Assembly: GCA_030544215.1 (NCBI GenBank)
Contig: JARZZO010000013.1
Location: 24,907,229 to 24,971,228 of the forward strand
Source of the DNA: Zantedeschia hybrid cultivar
Lineage: Eukaryota > Streptophyta > Magnoliopsida > Alismatales > Araceae
Length of the DNA stretch: 64,000 nt
Direction: 5' to 3'
Below, one piece after another: positions 22,601 through 33,226 of the stretch (the stretch's first letter is position 1; every line of letters starts with the position of its first letter). A program made the translations under genes and the position numbers. Under the pieces are notes generated by a model. The model saw only the letters and a list, made by a program, of their open reading frames with translations, was not told the origin of the DNA and did no database searches.

Positions 22601-23830
22601 CTCATACATGTTAGTTATTCCTACTAGCTAATCATATCCCTCTGTCATCTCCTCTCAGCTTGGGGGATAGTGGAAGTCGTAAAAGAAATGGAAGTAACTC
22701 TGGACTACTCGAGTAAGTGCATGGGGCGACTGGTCGCACCTCGGGGATCGGGTTGCTGGAGAATGGGGGGGCCTAGAGGACTTCTGAAATCATTACACAT
22801 CTAAGGCAATCTGATAGGTCTACTCTAATGTGATCACCTCACATAGGAATAGGTCACGTTAGATGCTCTCATGCAACCCTACCCAAAACCTCGATAGGGT
22901 GACCCTACCATCCTCGTCGACGCCACACCTAAGGCAATAGTTATCAAATTCGATGATGCACTAAGACTCCGTTCGACTGTCCCAAGACAACCTCTACCAC
23001 TGGTCTAGAAAGCACTACTCATAGGATAGAGGCGCGAATTTTTCCTACAGTTTGTCTCTCATTTCCTCCAGTGTGGAGATAGGTCTTTGCCGCCTTGAAG
23101 CACGAAGATGCTCAACATTTAGACAGTAGGTTTTGGCTTGACCCAAAAGCTATGGAGGCTAGGCTCACAATTTTCTCTTTACTCATGGCATACCAGAAAA
23201 AATATTGGCTCATCCCCGACTCCCAGTCAAGATAGGCCTTAGGGTCCAGGGTATATCAAAAGTAGGGGCATCCACCCTCCCACTCTGAAGGATGTGATCA
23301 TCAATGTTCGGATAATCCCTAGGCCACTTCTCAAACGGTACGCACTCTCGACCGTACTCATAGGCATCCCACCTAATCCATGGTGGGTAGGAGATATCAT
23401 GCTCGTCCCTCTCACCCACACCCCCATACCCATACAGGACTCTCTCAAAGCGCTTGGAATCTCACTCACGGCAAGGCACATCCCCTCGAACCTTATCAAG
23501 GTCGGGAGCCCCTTCATATCCCTCAAAATCATCATAAAAATGTGGGCCTCTCTCAAAGGATGTACGGTCCCTACCATGGCCGTAGGCCTCCCGCCACACT
23601 CGTGGTGGGTCGAGGAATGGGTCGTTCTCATCATAGCCTCGGGGAACTCCCTTGCATTGCATGCAAACTTGTCTGTGACCCTGGGCACCCATCCGATCCC
23701 GAAGTGGATTGAGATATCGCTCGTGGGCCAACTAGTCATCAAACTCAACTCTCCTTCGCAGGGCTCTCTCTGGACGTACACAATTGGGATCGCAGTCGAG
23801 AGCATCCTCCTGGCCCTAAGGTGGATTGGG
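22601..23830 (-). pseudogene. gag: Ty3/gypsy gag
   Basis: Minus-strand pieces in three frames give an N-terminal charged region (GYDENDPFLDPPRVWREAYG, FERGPHFYDDFEGYEG, YGYGGVGERDE), then GRVDAPTFDIPW, the hallmark opening of many plant gypsy gag domains. Degenerate retrotransposon-gag motifs follow (WWRLS, EFDNYCLRC, LSRFWVGLHES, YQIALDV). No zinc knuckle could be read. The overlap of long frames on both strands here reflects composition, not extra genes. Confidence 0.7.
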
Positions 23831-24430
23831 GAGCCCTAACCAGTTTTCTTCGACAATTCTCCGAATGGTCACACACTCTTCCACGTTCTGCCTTCTTAAG
23901 TCTATCCGAAGTGTTCTCCAGATTATTCACTCTTCCCATCATGACTCGTGAGAATGTGCATGTTGGACGTTGTGTGACCCTCCACCTCTTAGAGTCTATC
24001 TGAAGGATCAGTCATCCAAATTGATCGATTATGTCTTGCAAAGATATACCCTCTTCTATGGTGTCCAATAGTGTGGGTTTCCATGACGAGACTGTGATGA
24101 GACGCAGGACGGGACGAACTACTTTTACGGGTTAACATGCAAGGTCTAACAAGTTTGCAAGGTACGGGACCCTATACTTTAGGATGTAGCAAGCAAATTA
24201 AAAGGCAAGAATGGCATCCTCACTCAGCGAACTGGAAGCTCAAGACGTGAGTTCGTAGTGGTGAAGGGTGCTGAGCACCCACGGCGTCAGCCCATTAGGT
24301 GAGTGGGACAAATCGAGGTAACTGTAAAGCCACCGACATGTGTAAGGCTTGTTTACACTCGATGTGTTGACCTTGTGCTAATCAGAGCGTTATGTTTCCC
24401 AATCACTCTCATTATCACGACAATAATCGC
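23831..24430 (-). other. Gypsy leader region
   Basis: Between gag and the 2.1-kb repeat there is about 600 bp with no coding frame. It presumably includes the untranslated leader. No convincing minus-strand primer-binding site was found. Confidence 0.4.
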
Positions 24431-26513
24431 TCAAGTGAAGTGGTGGAACGCTCTCTCATTATGGTGCTACGTAATTGATGTGGACACTAAATAAACAAGC
24501 AATATAGAAGCAGAGTTCAACATAAGCCCGTTGCAAGACCGACTCCGACCAAAGATGAGGGCGCATGGGGATGTGCAGATACCCACATAGCGTCATGTCA
24601 CTTCGATACACTTTACACCTCACGCAAGAGGGCATTAATTAATTACAAATTAATCTGAATCTATTCTACATGTAGGAGGATAAATCATTTGCCACCTCCA
24701 CCCAAGGAGGATAATCCACCTAGAAAATCCTAAAAAAAAATCTCCTAACTGCCAAAGGGACAAGATCATGGTTGCGTAGCAGACCCGCCAAGCTCTCCTC
24801 ATATATGTAAGGCATTGAGTACAAGGGTAGCCAAGCTCTTCCTCGTGCATGCAGGGTGCTGCCAAGATCTTGGTTGCATAACCCACTAAGATCCCTTGTG
24901 CATGTACGCTATAGAGCCTCTGGAGTGGAGACCTCTTGTGGGTGGACTCGAGAACTGTAAGGTCGCGCTAGGAACAGTCCAGGTTAGAGATCCCGCGCAG
25001 GTGGTGGTGCAAGGATTGGCGCGATGGAGGGGTGTTTGGGGAGCCCACTGCATCGGGCACATAGGGACAAGTTAAGGGAGTCTTGTAGGCCCGAAAGATA
25101 GGAGATGTGGGGTACACAGCAATCATCCAGCATTTGCGAGGGGTACGGGCGACGATGTTGTCGTGCTCCTTCTCCGGTAGATTCTTTGCAAGTGGTAGCA
25201 ACTGCGGCTAGGGGCCCATGGATGCCAGGGCGCGAGGTTGCTAGCAGTCGAACGTAACCATGTGGCGCCTAGGGCCGCCAGACAGTGGTTCGGGCGCTAT
25301 CCGGTAGGCGGCCGCAGTTTGACCGGTTCCTCAGTCAGACGTGAAGCAACGATAAAGAGAGGGGTGACTGGGGCATGGCCGATGGGCTACGTGATGTAGC
25401 CAATACTTTATCGGCCAAAAGTTGCGTTCGTCAGCGAAGTTCCTCGCTAGTGCGGCTGTCGTTGGAGCGACGCACGGGGGAAAAAGGGAGGAAAGATGGG
25501 AAATAGTAGATGAGGAGAGAGGTAGAGGAGCGAGATGTGTGGTGTCGAATGAGAGAGAGAGCAAGGAGGGGAGGGCGAGCTTGTACGCAGTGGAGAGTGC
25601 AAGCTGGCACAAGGGTCCCGAATGGTAGTTGGGGTAGCCACTAGTTGTAGTTGTCAGTTCCCCTGATGCGAGAAGGAGAGTGAGGAGTTGAGAGGAGAGA
25701 GAAAAGGTGGCACGAATGTGGGGACCACAGTAGCGGTGAGTGGCCCGTGCGAAGCCCCTCGAGATGTTGGCTCTACGTCTGTGTAGCGATCGCTATTGTC
25801 GTAGCTCGCCCAGTTCACAAAAAAGGAAGGAGATAGGGGAGAGAGAGAGGGGTGGAGTGAGGAGAAAGAAAAGGTGGTAGGGATGAATAGGAGGGGTTGT
25901 TCGTTGTTGCGCGTTTCCCTGGTCAGGGTCAGTGGCACAAAGCAGGCCAACATGTCGGCTCACCGGTGTCAGCTGATGGCTGGAGGTGACCGCCGGGGTA
26001 GCGATTGGCCAGATTCCACTACTAAGAGAGGGAGTGAGACGACAAAGTAGGCAATGGTGGAGATACGAGGGCGTAGCTGTTGATGTCGACGGGCAATGAT
26101 GCGATTGTTGGTCTCTAGCGGTGTAACAAAGAAAGAGAGGGAGGCAGAGGTGGTCTGCAGTCACTACGTAAACGTTTTAGCTGCGTAGCGGTGCTCACGA
26201 CAGTTGGTAACGGCTCAAAATCCAGCGTCCCTGAGGACCGCAATAAGAGAATGATGTATTGGGATGATCACTATTGGCGTGGTGGTGGCGGCACGTGGAG
26301 TCGACGAACTTGAGGTCGTAAGGACATCCTCAAGGTGCGACCTCATGTCGGATCCTCTCTCAGGAGACCTTAACGAGGGGAAATACTAAATTCTCACACT
26401 CAGGAGAGAACAAACAAGCAAATTTCCATTCAATCAACCATTGTCCCTATACGGGAAGAGATGATTATATAGGGAACGGTATCCCTTCGTCATGACAAAA
26501 ATAACCATACTTA
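24431..26513 (-). repeat. 2.1-kb direct repeat, copy 1 (candidate gypsy 5' LTR)
   Basis: It matches 37273-39446 along its whole length in the same orientation, from CAAGTGAAGTG-TGGAACGCTCTC to CATGACAAAAATAACC-TACTTA. It contains purine-rich GAGAGAG stretches and no coding region. Its position beside the gag end of the gypsy element, and its presence as a second detached copy, fit a long LTR. TG/CA termini and a primer-binding site are not clear, so the LTR call is inference. Confidence 0.55.
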
Positions 26514-26990
26514 GTGGCTCCCACCATGTAGACTTCCCAAGAAGGTCACCCATCCTGCGACTTCTCCAAACCGAGCACGCTTAACTTCGGAGTTCTTTCC
26601 AACTCAAACTCTGAAAAATGACTAGCCTGTATTGTTGGTAGTCTACTGGTTTGTCCCACATTGGAAAAGGGACAAAAGAAATAATATTTAATATCATGGT
26701 GCCTACTCCACACAATACCTTAAGCTTTTGAGTTGGATGGCCCAATAATTTTAATATGGTATCATTGTGGGCTTTGTGTATAGCGTATCATACGTCTGGC
26801 CATGGTGCCTAATGCCAATGTATCAGTGCTTAATGTCAGCCTACACATTCGGAGGCATGTAGTGGATAATCCGACATCGAATACTCCATGGAATCACCCA
26901 TCTATATAATGATATGGCCCCTTCAACTCAACGCCTAGGCTTTAAGTTGAACATTGAGTGGACCCAATAACAAAAACCTTTACAAAAATG
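26514..26990. mobile_element. TRIM-like element remnant carrying the 5S segment
   Basis: A CCCACATTGG ... TTGAGTTGGATGGCCCAATAA unit (about 26,657-26,745) is echoed by CCGACATCG ... TTAAGTTGAACATTGAGTGG (about 26,872-26,965). A TGGTATCATTGTGGG sequence at 26,757 resembles a primer-binding site. The layout suggests a terminal-repeat retrotransposon in miniature. The 5S part is antisense to that apparent direction, which is unusual for Cassandra, so the class is left open. Confidence 0.45.
26518..26597 (-). ncRNA. 5S rRNA-derived segment
   Basis: The minus strand reads GAACTCCGAAGTTAAGCGTG, then a diverged stretch, then GATGGGTGACC and TTGGGAAGTC. These correspond to the 3' two-thirds of plant 5S rRNA, including the internal RNA polymerase III promoter elements (box A region AAGTTAAGC and the box C region GATGGGTGACC). 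The 5' third is missing, so it is not a 5S gene. 5S-derived promoters of this kind are known in Cassandra-type TRIM retroelements and SINE3-type elements. Confidence 0.8.
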
Positions 26991-27452
26991 AATCATCTTC
27001 CTGTGAATAAACATCAGAAAATAGTAGAACCTTTTTTATTATTGTATAAGGAAATTTTTATATTCTAAATTAAGAGAAAATTAAACTTTCCTTTCTACCA
27101 TAACCTTACCAGCTGATTAAATATAAAAATGTATTGCTGCTTAACTACAAGGAAAATCAAGAGACAAAGTATGCCGTATAAATACACTTCACTAGACTAC
27201 CACAAAATCCCATCCCTCAAAAGCCATTTGTTAATGGCTATTCAAAGCTTAATAGCTAGCCTGCCTGATCACCAACAAGGGGCTCTAAGCAAGCCCACTT
27301 GAGGCATGTTTTGGAAAGAAAACCATTATGTTTATCTTAAGAGATTCGACAAGGACAAGTTAGCCCATGCCTGAAATCCTGATAAATAAAAAATACATAA
27401 GAGATTCTTTTTGGAAAAAAAAATGCGTAAGAGATAACTTATGATATGTAGC
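26991..27452. other. AT-rich flank of copia
   Basis: No gene or recognised repeat is seen. It includes two AAGAGAT-containing near-repeats around 27,397 and 27,428. Confidence 0.4.
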
Positions 27453-27697
27453 TGAAGAAAGAATACAAGGGTTGGAGAGGCAAAGAAGAGGTGCGGCTGG
27501 CTCTCGCTCTCAATTGGAGAGGTAGGCCAACCCTCAAACAACTATACATAATAGGGCAAACTTAATACAAACACCAATGGCAATTCTAACCCTATTGGCA
27601 TAACATACAGGGGTAAAGCCGGAATAAAAAGCATAATAAACCAGTAGAGGAAAGACAAAGGACATAACAGCCCCTACTAAAAATCTATTTATTAACA
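27453..27697 (-). mobile_element. Ty1/copia 3' LTR (minus strand), 245 bp
   Basis: In minus orientation it begins TGTTAATAAATAG and ends TTCTTTCTTCA. It is the same LTR family as 2779-3031. The polypurine tract lies directly upstream in element orientation. Confidence 0.75.
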
Positions 27698-27711
27698 CAC
27701 TCCCCCTCAAG
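27698..27711 (-). promoter_or_regulatory. Copia polypurine tract
   Basis: The minus strand reads CTTGAGGGGGAGTG immediately before the LTR start. This is the standard plus-strand primer position. Confidence 0.75.
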
Positions 27712-28018
27712 CTGAGCATGCATATTTAACATGCCCAGTTTGCCAATCACATTTGAAAATTGCTCCCTTGAAAGACCTTTGGTGAATACACCCGCAAGCT
27801 GCTGTTCAGAATTTATATAGGACAAGCATAAATTCCACTACCTAATCTTTCTCTGATGAAGTACCTATCAATCTCAATATGCTTGGTCCTGTCATGCTGC
27901 ATAAGATTATTTGCAATGTTGATGGCAGCTTTGTTATCACAATAAAGCTTCATTGGCAGCTATACATTCACTCCAAGATCCCGAAGTAAAAATTTTAACC
28001 AAACACGCTCAGCTACAC

Positions 28019-28489
28019 CTAAACCATGGCCCAATATTCAACTTTGGCACTGGATCTGCCACATACAGACTGCTTCTTGCTCCTCCAGGTTACAAGATTG
28101 CCACCCAAAAACATACAGTAGCCTATCATGGATCTCCTATTATCCTGTGATCCAACCCAATCAACACGAGTACACCCTTCCAGAGCAAGATGATTGCTCT
28201 TGGAAAATAGAAGACCTTTTCCCGAGAAGGACTTTATGTATCTCATAATTTTATCCATAGCTCTAAAATATGATGTACGGGGTGCATACATAAACTGGCT
28301 TACTAAACCAACAACATAGGCAATGTCAGGCCTAGTTAGGGATAGATACAACAATTTCCGTACTAGTCTCTGATATTTTCCTTTATACCCCTTAGACAAA
28401 ATTTCACTATCTGAGATACTCAGTCTATAATTTGATTCAATAGGAGTATCCACAGTTCTGCATCCAAGCTTCCCCGTTTCTTTCAACAA
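28019..28489 (-). pseudogene. Ty1/copia RNase H
   Basis: An open stretch of 156 codons reads GCRTVDTPIESNYRLS, YQRLVRKLLYLSLTRPDIAY, MRYIKSFSGKGLLF, then DWVGSQDNRRSMIGYCMFLGG and SSAKVEYWAM. This is the connection and RNase H domain of copia pol. The expected Asp-Ala-Asp-Trp has become Arg-Val-Asp-Trp, removing one catalytic carboxylate. Stops on either side end the frame. Confidence 0.9.
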
Positions 28490-28522
28490 GTTTAGTGCAT
28501 ACTTTCAATGGTACACATAAAT

Positions 28523-29200
28523 TTATCCGGATGATCTAGTCACTTCAATACCAAGAAAGTATCTCAGTTGCCCCAAATCTTTGATTTCAAATTCTTTTGT
28601 TAGATTTTTCTTCAAGAGTGCAATTTCAGCATTGTTGTCACATGTGATAATCGTGTCATCAACATACACTTGTAAAATCACAACTTTACCATTAACCCAT
28701 TTTGTAAATAGAAGAGTATGATCTACATTTTCCTGGATGAAGCCATATCTGAACATTGCCACTCTGAATCTATCAAACCAGGCTCGAGGGGACTGTTTTA
28801 GGCCATACAAAGCCGTATTCAATCTGCACGCTTTACCACTAATCATCATTTCTGGGAGTGGCTACATATACACTTCTTATGTAAGCTCGCCATTCAAAAA
28901 AATATTTTTGACATCCAACTAATATAATTCCCAAGAGCAAGAAGCAGGTATAGCAAGAACCACTCAAACAATATTCAACTTAGCCACTGGTGCAAAGGTT
29001 TTCTCATAATCAATTCCATGTGTTTGAGTAAATCCCTTTACAACCAGTCTTGCTTTGAATCTTTCCACACTACCATCAGCTCTAAACTTAATGGTGTACA
29101 CACATTTTGATCTAACCAACTTCTTCCCTTGGGGAATATTAACAAGAACCCAAGTATTGTTCCGTTTGAGAGCATCCATTTCCTCCTCCATTGCTTTCAC
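28523..29200 (-). pseudogene. Ty1/copia reverse transcriptase
   Basis: From 29200 down it reads EEEMDALKRNNTW, PQGKKLVRSKCVYTIK, RFKARLVVKGFTQTHGIDY, TFAPVAKLN, a stop, LDVKNIFLNG, two stops, then ALYGLKQSPRAWFDRF and the intact catalytic YVDDT box. It ends with LKKNLTKEFEIKDLGQLRYFLGIE. All main motifs survive and only scattered stops break it, so it is younger than the gypsy element. It synthesises element cDNA when functional. Confidence 0.92.
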
Positions 29201-30143
29201 CCACTGCTGGTTTCTAGTAGCTTCTATGAAAGTTAGAGGATTTGAACAAGAAAAGAAGGCAGCAACAGAGGTTCTGTAAGAAAGAGATGGTTGTGAGTAA
29301 CATCAGTACTTTAAGATAGGATGTTTGGTACACTCTCGTACACCTTTCTGGACAGCAATAGGTTTCACAAGATCATGCTCATCTTCCACAATTTCAATTG
29401 GGACAACATCAAAATCAATGGGTTTAACTGAATCAATAGGAAAACTAGGTTCATCGTTAAGAACCTTGCCAACTTATTGAGATAATGGTTCTACGAAACA
29501 GTTTGTCACAGCATCCAATCTCAAGTTCTAAACTTGTTTTTGAACTTTTGATCTTCCGACATAACGTTTCATATCGGTCCCCTGTGTGCTAATATCATGT
29601 CTTTTTTCTGAGTGCAGGTTCCTTAGTTGTGACAGTCCTTCCAGGGACAACAACATCAGGGATAGTCAAGGTTGTAGCTGGAATTTGAGAACTCTCCCCA
29701 TCATATGCATCCTAGGAGTGATAGTATGAATGGGATTCAAAGAAAGTGACATCTTTCACCATATATTTATTCATTGTCTGGGGTCATAGCATTTGTAACC
29801 CTTTTGTGTGGGAGAGTACCCAAGGAAAATCTGGCATCAAGTTTGGATTTGTCAGGAACTAGATCATGGATAAAAAACAAAGATCCAAATACTTTCAATG
29901 GCAGAGGAACAAGTGAGTGCTGAAGACGAAGAATAGAGTAGGGGATCTGAAACTAGAGGGCTCTAGAGGACATTAAATTGATGACATATGCAACAGTGAG
30001 TACAACCACTATCCAAAACCTTTTAGGAAGGCTATAATAGAGGAGTGCCAGAGTTGTTTCAAGAAAATGGTGATTTTTCCGTTCAGCTATTCCATTTTAT
30101 TAAGTATAGGGACGATGATGACTAATTGATGATCCCTATATCC
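29201..30143 (-). pseudogene. Copia integrase C-terminal and tether region
   Basis: This stretch is heavily interrupted. Recognisable pieces include a VLSHTKGLQML-like segment near 29,810 and a GYRDHQLVII-like segment near 30,120 just after the integrase core. This region normally links integrase to reverse transcriptase. Confidence 0.6.
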
Positions 30144-30600
30144 TTAAAGTAGATATTCATTTTTTTTTTCAAAGTATTCTTTTGCATTGTCTAAACGAAA
30201 AATTTTTATTTTCTTTCCAAATTGATTTTTCACCATATTCTCAAACACCTGTATGACCCAGGACACATCCTCCCTAGACTTCATCAGATACACCCAAGTG
30301 CAGTGAGAAAAGTCATTAATAAAGGTGATAAAATAACGGTGACCATCAATAGAGGGAATAGAAGCAGGACCCCGCACATTAGAATAGACCAACTCAAAAG
30401 AAGTGGAATCTTTATTCATAGGAGGAGGAAATAGAGTTATACAATGTTTTGCAAGATGACAAGTTTGACATTGAATAGTCTGAATGTCTATTTTCTAGAA
30501 CAATGATGGAAACAAATATTTCAATGTTGGAAATGAAAGGTGTCCTAGACAGAGATGCCACAGCTGTATCTCTCTTATTTTCTTATACAAGACATTAGCG
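30144..30600 (-). pseudogene. Ty1/copia integrase core
   Basis: The minus strand reads CQTCHLAKH (second half of the zinc-binding site), then MNKDSTSFELVYSNVRGP, IDGHRYFITFINDFSHCTWVY and KIKIFRLDNAKEYF. The first catalytic Asp (HSDV in the plus-strand copy) is Asn here (YSNV), while the Asp of RLDN is kept. Integrase would otherwise join cDNA to host DNA. Confidence 0.88.
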
Positions 30601-30824
30601 CTTGAAGACTGAAGAGTAGCACTATGTTGAGACTGGAGCTGATAGAGACCTCCTACTTCACGTCCACTCCCAATTAGTTGGCCTATCCTGAGGTCCTGAA
30701 ACACATAATGAGTGGGAAAAAAGATTATGGAACAATTTAAGGATTTTGTAAGACTGCTCACATAAAGCAAATTTATGGATAATTTTGGAACATGTAAATG
30801 CTGATGATCAGTTAAGATGCTCAT
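30495..30824 (-). pseudogene. Copia GAG-pre-integrase domain
   Basis: An open stretch of 109 codons includes HLHVPKLSINLLYVSSL, FQDLRIGQLIGSGREVGGLY and LWHLCLGHLSFPTLKYLFP. The His-x3-His half of the integrase zinc-binding site is present in HLCLGH. Confidence 0.88.
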
Positions 30825-31080
30825 CCAGAGGTATGGTTCCTTTCCTAGCCATGGTAGTTAGGGTACCATCTACAATGGTCACCTTGTCTTGTTCTGAGCA
30901 TAATGTGTAAAAAGTAAAGAGGTCAGTGGCCCATGAATCGATGATCCAAGAGTGTCCACTGTGGTGCGAGGCAACACTGAGTGCTACCCCAAAAGTACCT
31001 GACGGACAGGTGGATGAAGAAGGTGTCAAATGTGAGAGAAACTGCTGAAAGTTGGCTACATTGGAGGTAGACAACCCCAC
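30808..31080 (-). pseudogene. Ty1/copia protease, active site mutated
   Basis: Open for 90 codons. WIIDSWATDLF replaces the usual WIIDSGATDH motif, so the active-site Gly is Trp. This copy would not process polyprotein. Confidence 0.85.
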
Positions 31081-31209
31081 GAAGCTTCCTTATGTTCCTG
31101 CTGATGTGTTCCCTTCTGAAACTGCCCCAGAAGGTTGCGGTGTGACCTTTGTAGCAGCAGCAGCTCCTTTATTTTGTTGGCCTTTCCTAAACTAAGCGAC
31201 TTCTCATCA

Positions 31210-31835
31210 AAGCACAACTCTTAGCAGAACTCAACAGAGTGATTAGATCGTCCACCATGCGAAGAGTTTCTCTCACCTTTATGTGAACCCTTTTGTATGC
31301 CATCTTTTTTTGCATTACCCGTATTAGTGCTGATGAGGGCAGAGTGATCACCAACATTGGCCCCTCCTATATCTACATTCGTAGTCTTCCTCTGTCTATC
31401 TTCAGTGACCACCTTCGTATAGCACTGTTCAAGAGATGGGATGACCTCAAAATTCAAAATTTGAGATCGTAGCCCATCATACTCAGAGTTGAGACATGAA
31501 AGAACTTAAGAACACTTTGGTCTTAAACATGCTTCAAGTACTTCTTGTGGTCTGCAACAGTATCCCAATCCTTTATGGCAAAGGAATATTGTTCCTCTCA
31601 TAACGCTTACAGGGGACCATAGTACTCACATACGAAGTGCGTGCCTTGTTTAGTGTTATGGACAGCAACTTCAAGATCATACAGATTCACAGGATTGGCC
31701 TTCTCATAAGTACATCTCCTCAAGAATAAGTTGCATCTCTCTTGCAGTTGACTTCCTCACAATATACCTCAGTTGCCCATCAGTCACGGAGCTACGAATC
31801 TATATCTTCACAATACTATCATGATCATGATCTTC
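31210..31835 (-). pseudogene. gag: Ty1/copia gag, 5' truncated
   Basis: Homologous to the plus-strand gag at 3601-4470 (FEVIPSLEQCYTKVVTEDR here against FKVISSLEQCYKKVVTEER there). The zinc knuckle has lost its first two Cys (SSHGGRSNHSVEFC against KCLHCGRSNHSVEFC). The 5' part of gag, the leader and the 5' LTR are absent, and the sequence joins hAT-A at about 31866. Confidence 0.82.
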
Positions 31836-32029
31836 ACAATACCACCAAGTTCGAGTGTCCTTTATTTACAATTGAGCTTGGAAATGTCCAATAGAGGGAG
31901 GCTTGAGATTTAAAGAGAAAGTGGGTTGAACTTTTTATAAAGTAACCGACGTTGGACTAAAAAGGCTCAACTGTAAATCCCACTTAGGGGGTGTGCAGGG
32001 AAAGGACACTCGTCGGCATGCTCATATCG

Positions 32030-32630
32030 AGAGGGACCTACTCGAGGTGGGTGGGCTTGAAGCCGTAGAGGTCCCCTGCCACGAACTTAATCTCTCCCGC
32101 AAGCTAGGGAAGTACACCGTGTAGCAGCCCCCACTCCCCCTAGTAGGCTCGGCTACCACCCTATCCACCACCCAACGTTGTACCAACCCACTAGGCCCCT
32201 ACGGGCTGGTGTGCCATAAACGACTGCCATTACAAAGGGAGGTGTTGCACGCGCCCATACACCATGATCTCCTAGAGCGGGCGGGGATCTCGAGTTTAAC
32301 CATCGGCATGGTCGGACAAAAGGTGGTCATAGATGACGGAGTAGCAATAGGTCTTCGACATGGTGCAAAACAATCTTGGCCTCGTACCAAGCCCCCCTAG
32401 AAGCATGGATGGCAGTACCGGCCGATACCGGTACGTACCGGTATCGGCCGGTACCGGTACCCGATACAGGTAAAGGGTATCGGCCGATACCGGCCGATAC
32501 TGGGCCGATACCGGCCGGTACGTACCGGTACCGGTACCCACCGATACGGGTACCGGTACCGGTACTGCCATCCCTGCCTAGAAGCCCTCGTCATCCTAGC
32601 TCACCTCCACTTCGTCTCTATTGGAGAACC
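32030..32630 (-). pseudogene. Captured Agenet-domain gene fragment in hAT-A7
   Basis: Minus-strand pieces: the ASW-DDEGF side at 32585-32630, then beyond the MITE YEAKIVLHHVED-like sequence and, in shifted frame, DHADG, LQEIMVYGRV down to 32,230, then the second module's GWW-like region near 32,160. It is split by a 173-bp MITE and a CT microsatellite lies just upstream of its start. Confidence 0.65.
32404..32576. mobile_element. 173-bp palindromic hAT MITE with perfect TSD
   Basis: The termini CATGGATGGCAGTACCGG and, in reverse, CAGGGATGGCAGTACCGG are inverted repeats. CCTAGAAG is duplicated on both sides (32396-32403 and 32577-32584). The whole interior consists of GGTACC and GGCCGATACC palindromes, so the element can fold on itself. 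No coding capacity. Confidence 0.9.
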
Positions 32631-32635
32631 TTATT

Positions 32636-32636
<1 letters not shown>

Positions 32637-32674
<38 letters not shown>
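32637..32674. repeat. CT dinucleotide microsatellite
   Basis: About 18 CT units just upstream of the Agenet fragment start in hAT-A7. Confidence 0.95.
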
Positions 32675-32675
<1 letters not shown>

Positions 32676-32792
32676 CTTATCACCTCACCAGAGGTGTAGA
32701 GAGCTTTGGACAAGCGATAGTGATCGGACTTGGTGGTGGGTGCACCTGGGAGTTCCTCCCGTGCACGCAGTAGGTACCTAGAGTTTTGGAAG

Positions 32793-32932
32793 TTTAGTTC
32801 GAGATCGAAAGCCTAATTACCATAAAAATCTTATTCAAAACTTATGTAAACACTTCATATGCTTTAGTTCGAGATCGAAAGCCTAATTACCATAAAAATC
32901 TTATTCAAAACTTATGTAAACACTTCATATGC
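32793..32932. repeat. Perfect 70-bp tandem duplication
   Basis: TTTAGTTCGAGATCGAAAGC ... CACTTCATATGC occurs at 32793-32862 and again without a mismatch at 32863-32932. It is recent relative to its surroundings. Confidence 0.95.
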
Positions 32933-33226
32933 TAGGGACCTGTGATGCGGTGTTGGCATGGTGGGCTTATGAGCGTTGGTTTACCTTTGGTTATGGAAGT
33001 TTGACATAGAATATATAAATTAATTAAATATTTTTGCTTCGAGCCAGCTCGCTAGCCAATCGAGTTGATGGGTCAAGCTCGAGTATAGCTCGTTTGATTA
33101 GACTAGCTTAAATTAAAGCTCGGGCTTGTTCGATTGATTAAATGAGCAGAGCCAAGTCGAGCCCGACTCGAACCAAGCTCGAGTAGCTTACAAGCAACTC
33201 GGCTCATGGCCACCCCTAGCTCCAAC

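Larger units (their letters stand above)
31867..33218 (-). mobile_element. hAT-A copy 7, right part
   Basis: It resumes with TTGAGCTTGGAAATGTCC and ends ATGGCCACCCCTA. The right target site GCTCCAAC (33219-33226) matches the left one at 19802-19809. About 300 bp of the normal interior between the two halves is missing, so the 12-kb block was not a simple insertion. Confidence 0.8.

Noticed and set aside
23239..23839. Two antiparallel frames of 181-188 codons
   Set aside because: Neither matches gag. The gag pieces lie in a third frame (GYDENDPFLDPP, GRVDAPTFD), so these are shadow frames.
24370..24395. TGCTAATCAGAGC as a primer-binding site for a plus-strand retroelement
   Set aside because: It matches the tRNA-Met site partly, but the neighbouring gag and pol are on the minus strand and no LTR end abuts it.
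26518..26597. A functional 5S rRNA gene
   Set aside because: The first third of 5S is missing and the middle is diverged. Only the promoter-bearing part remains, inside an element-like context.
32296..32699. Frames rich in RYRPVPV repeats, possibly a structural repeat protein
   Set aside because: They translate the GGTACCGGTATC palindromes of a 173-bp MITE with clear hAT ends.
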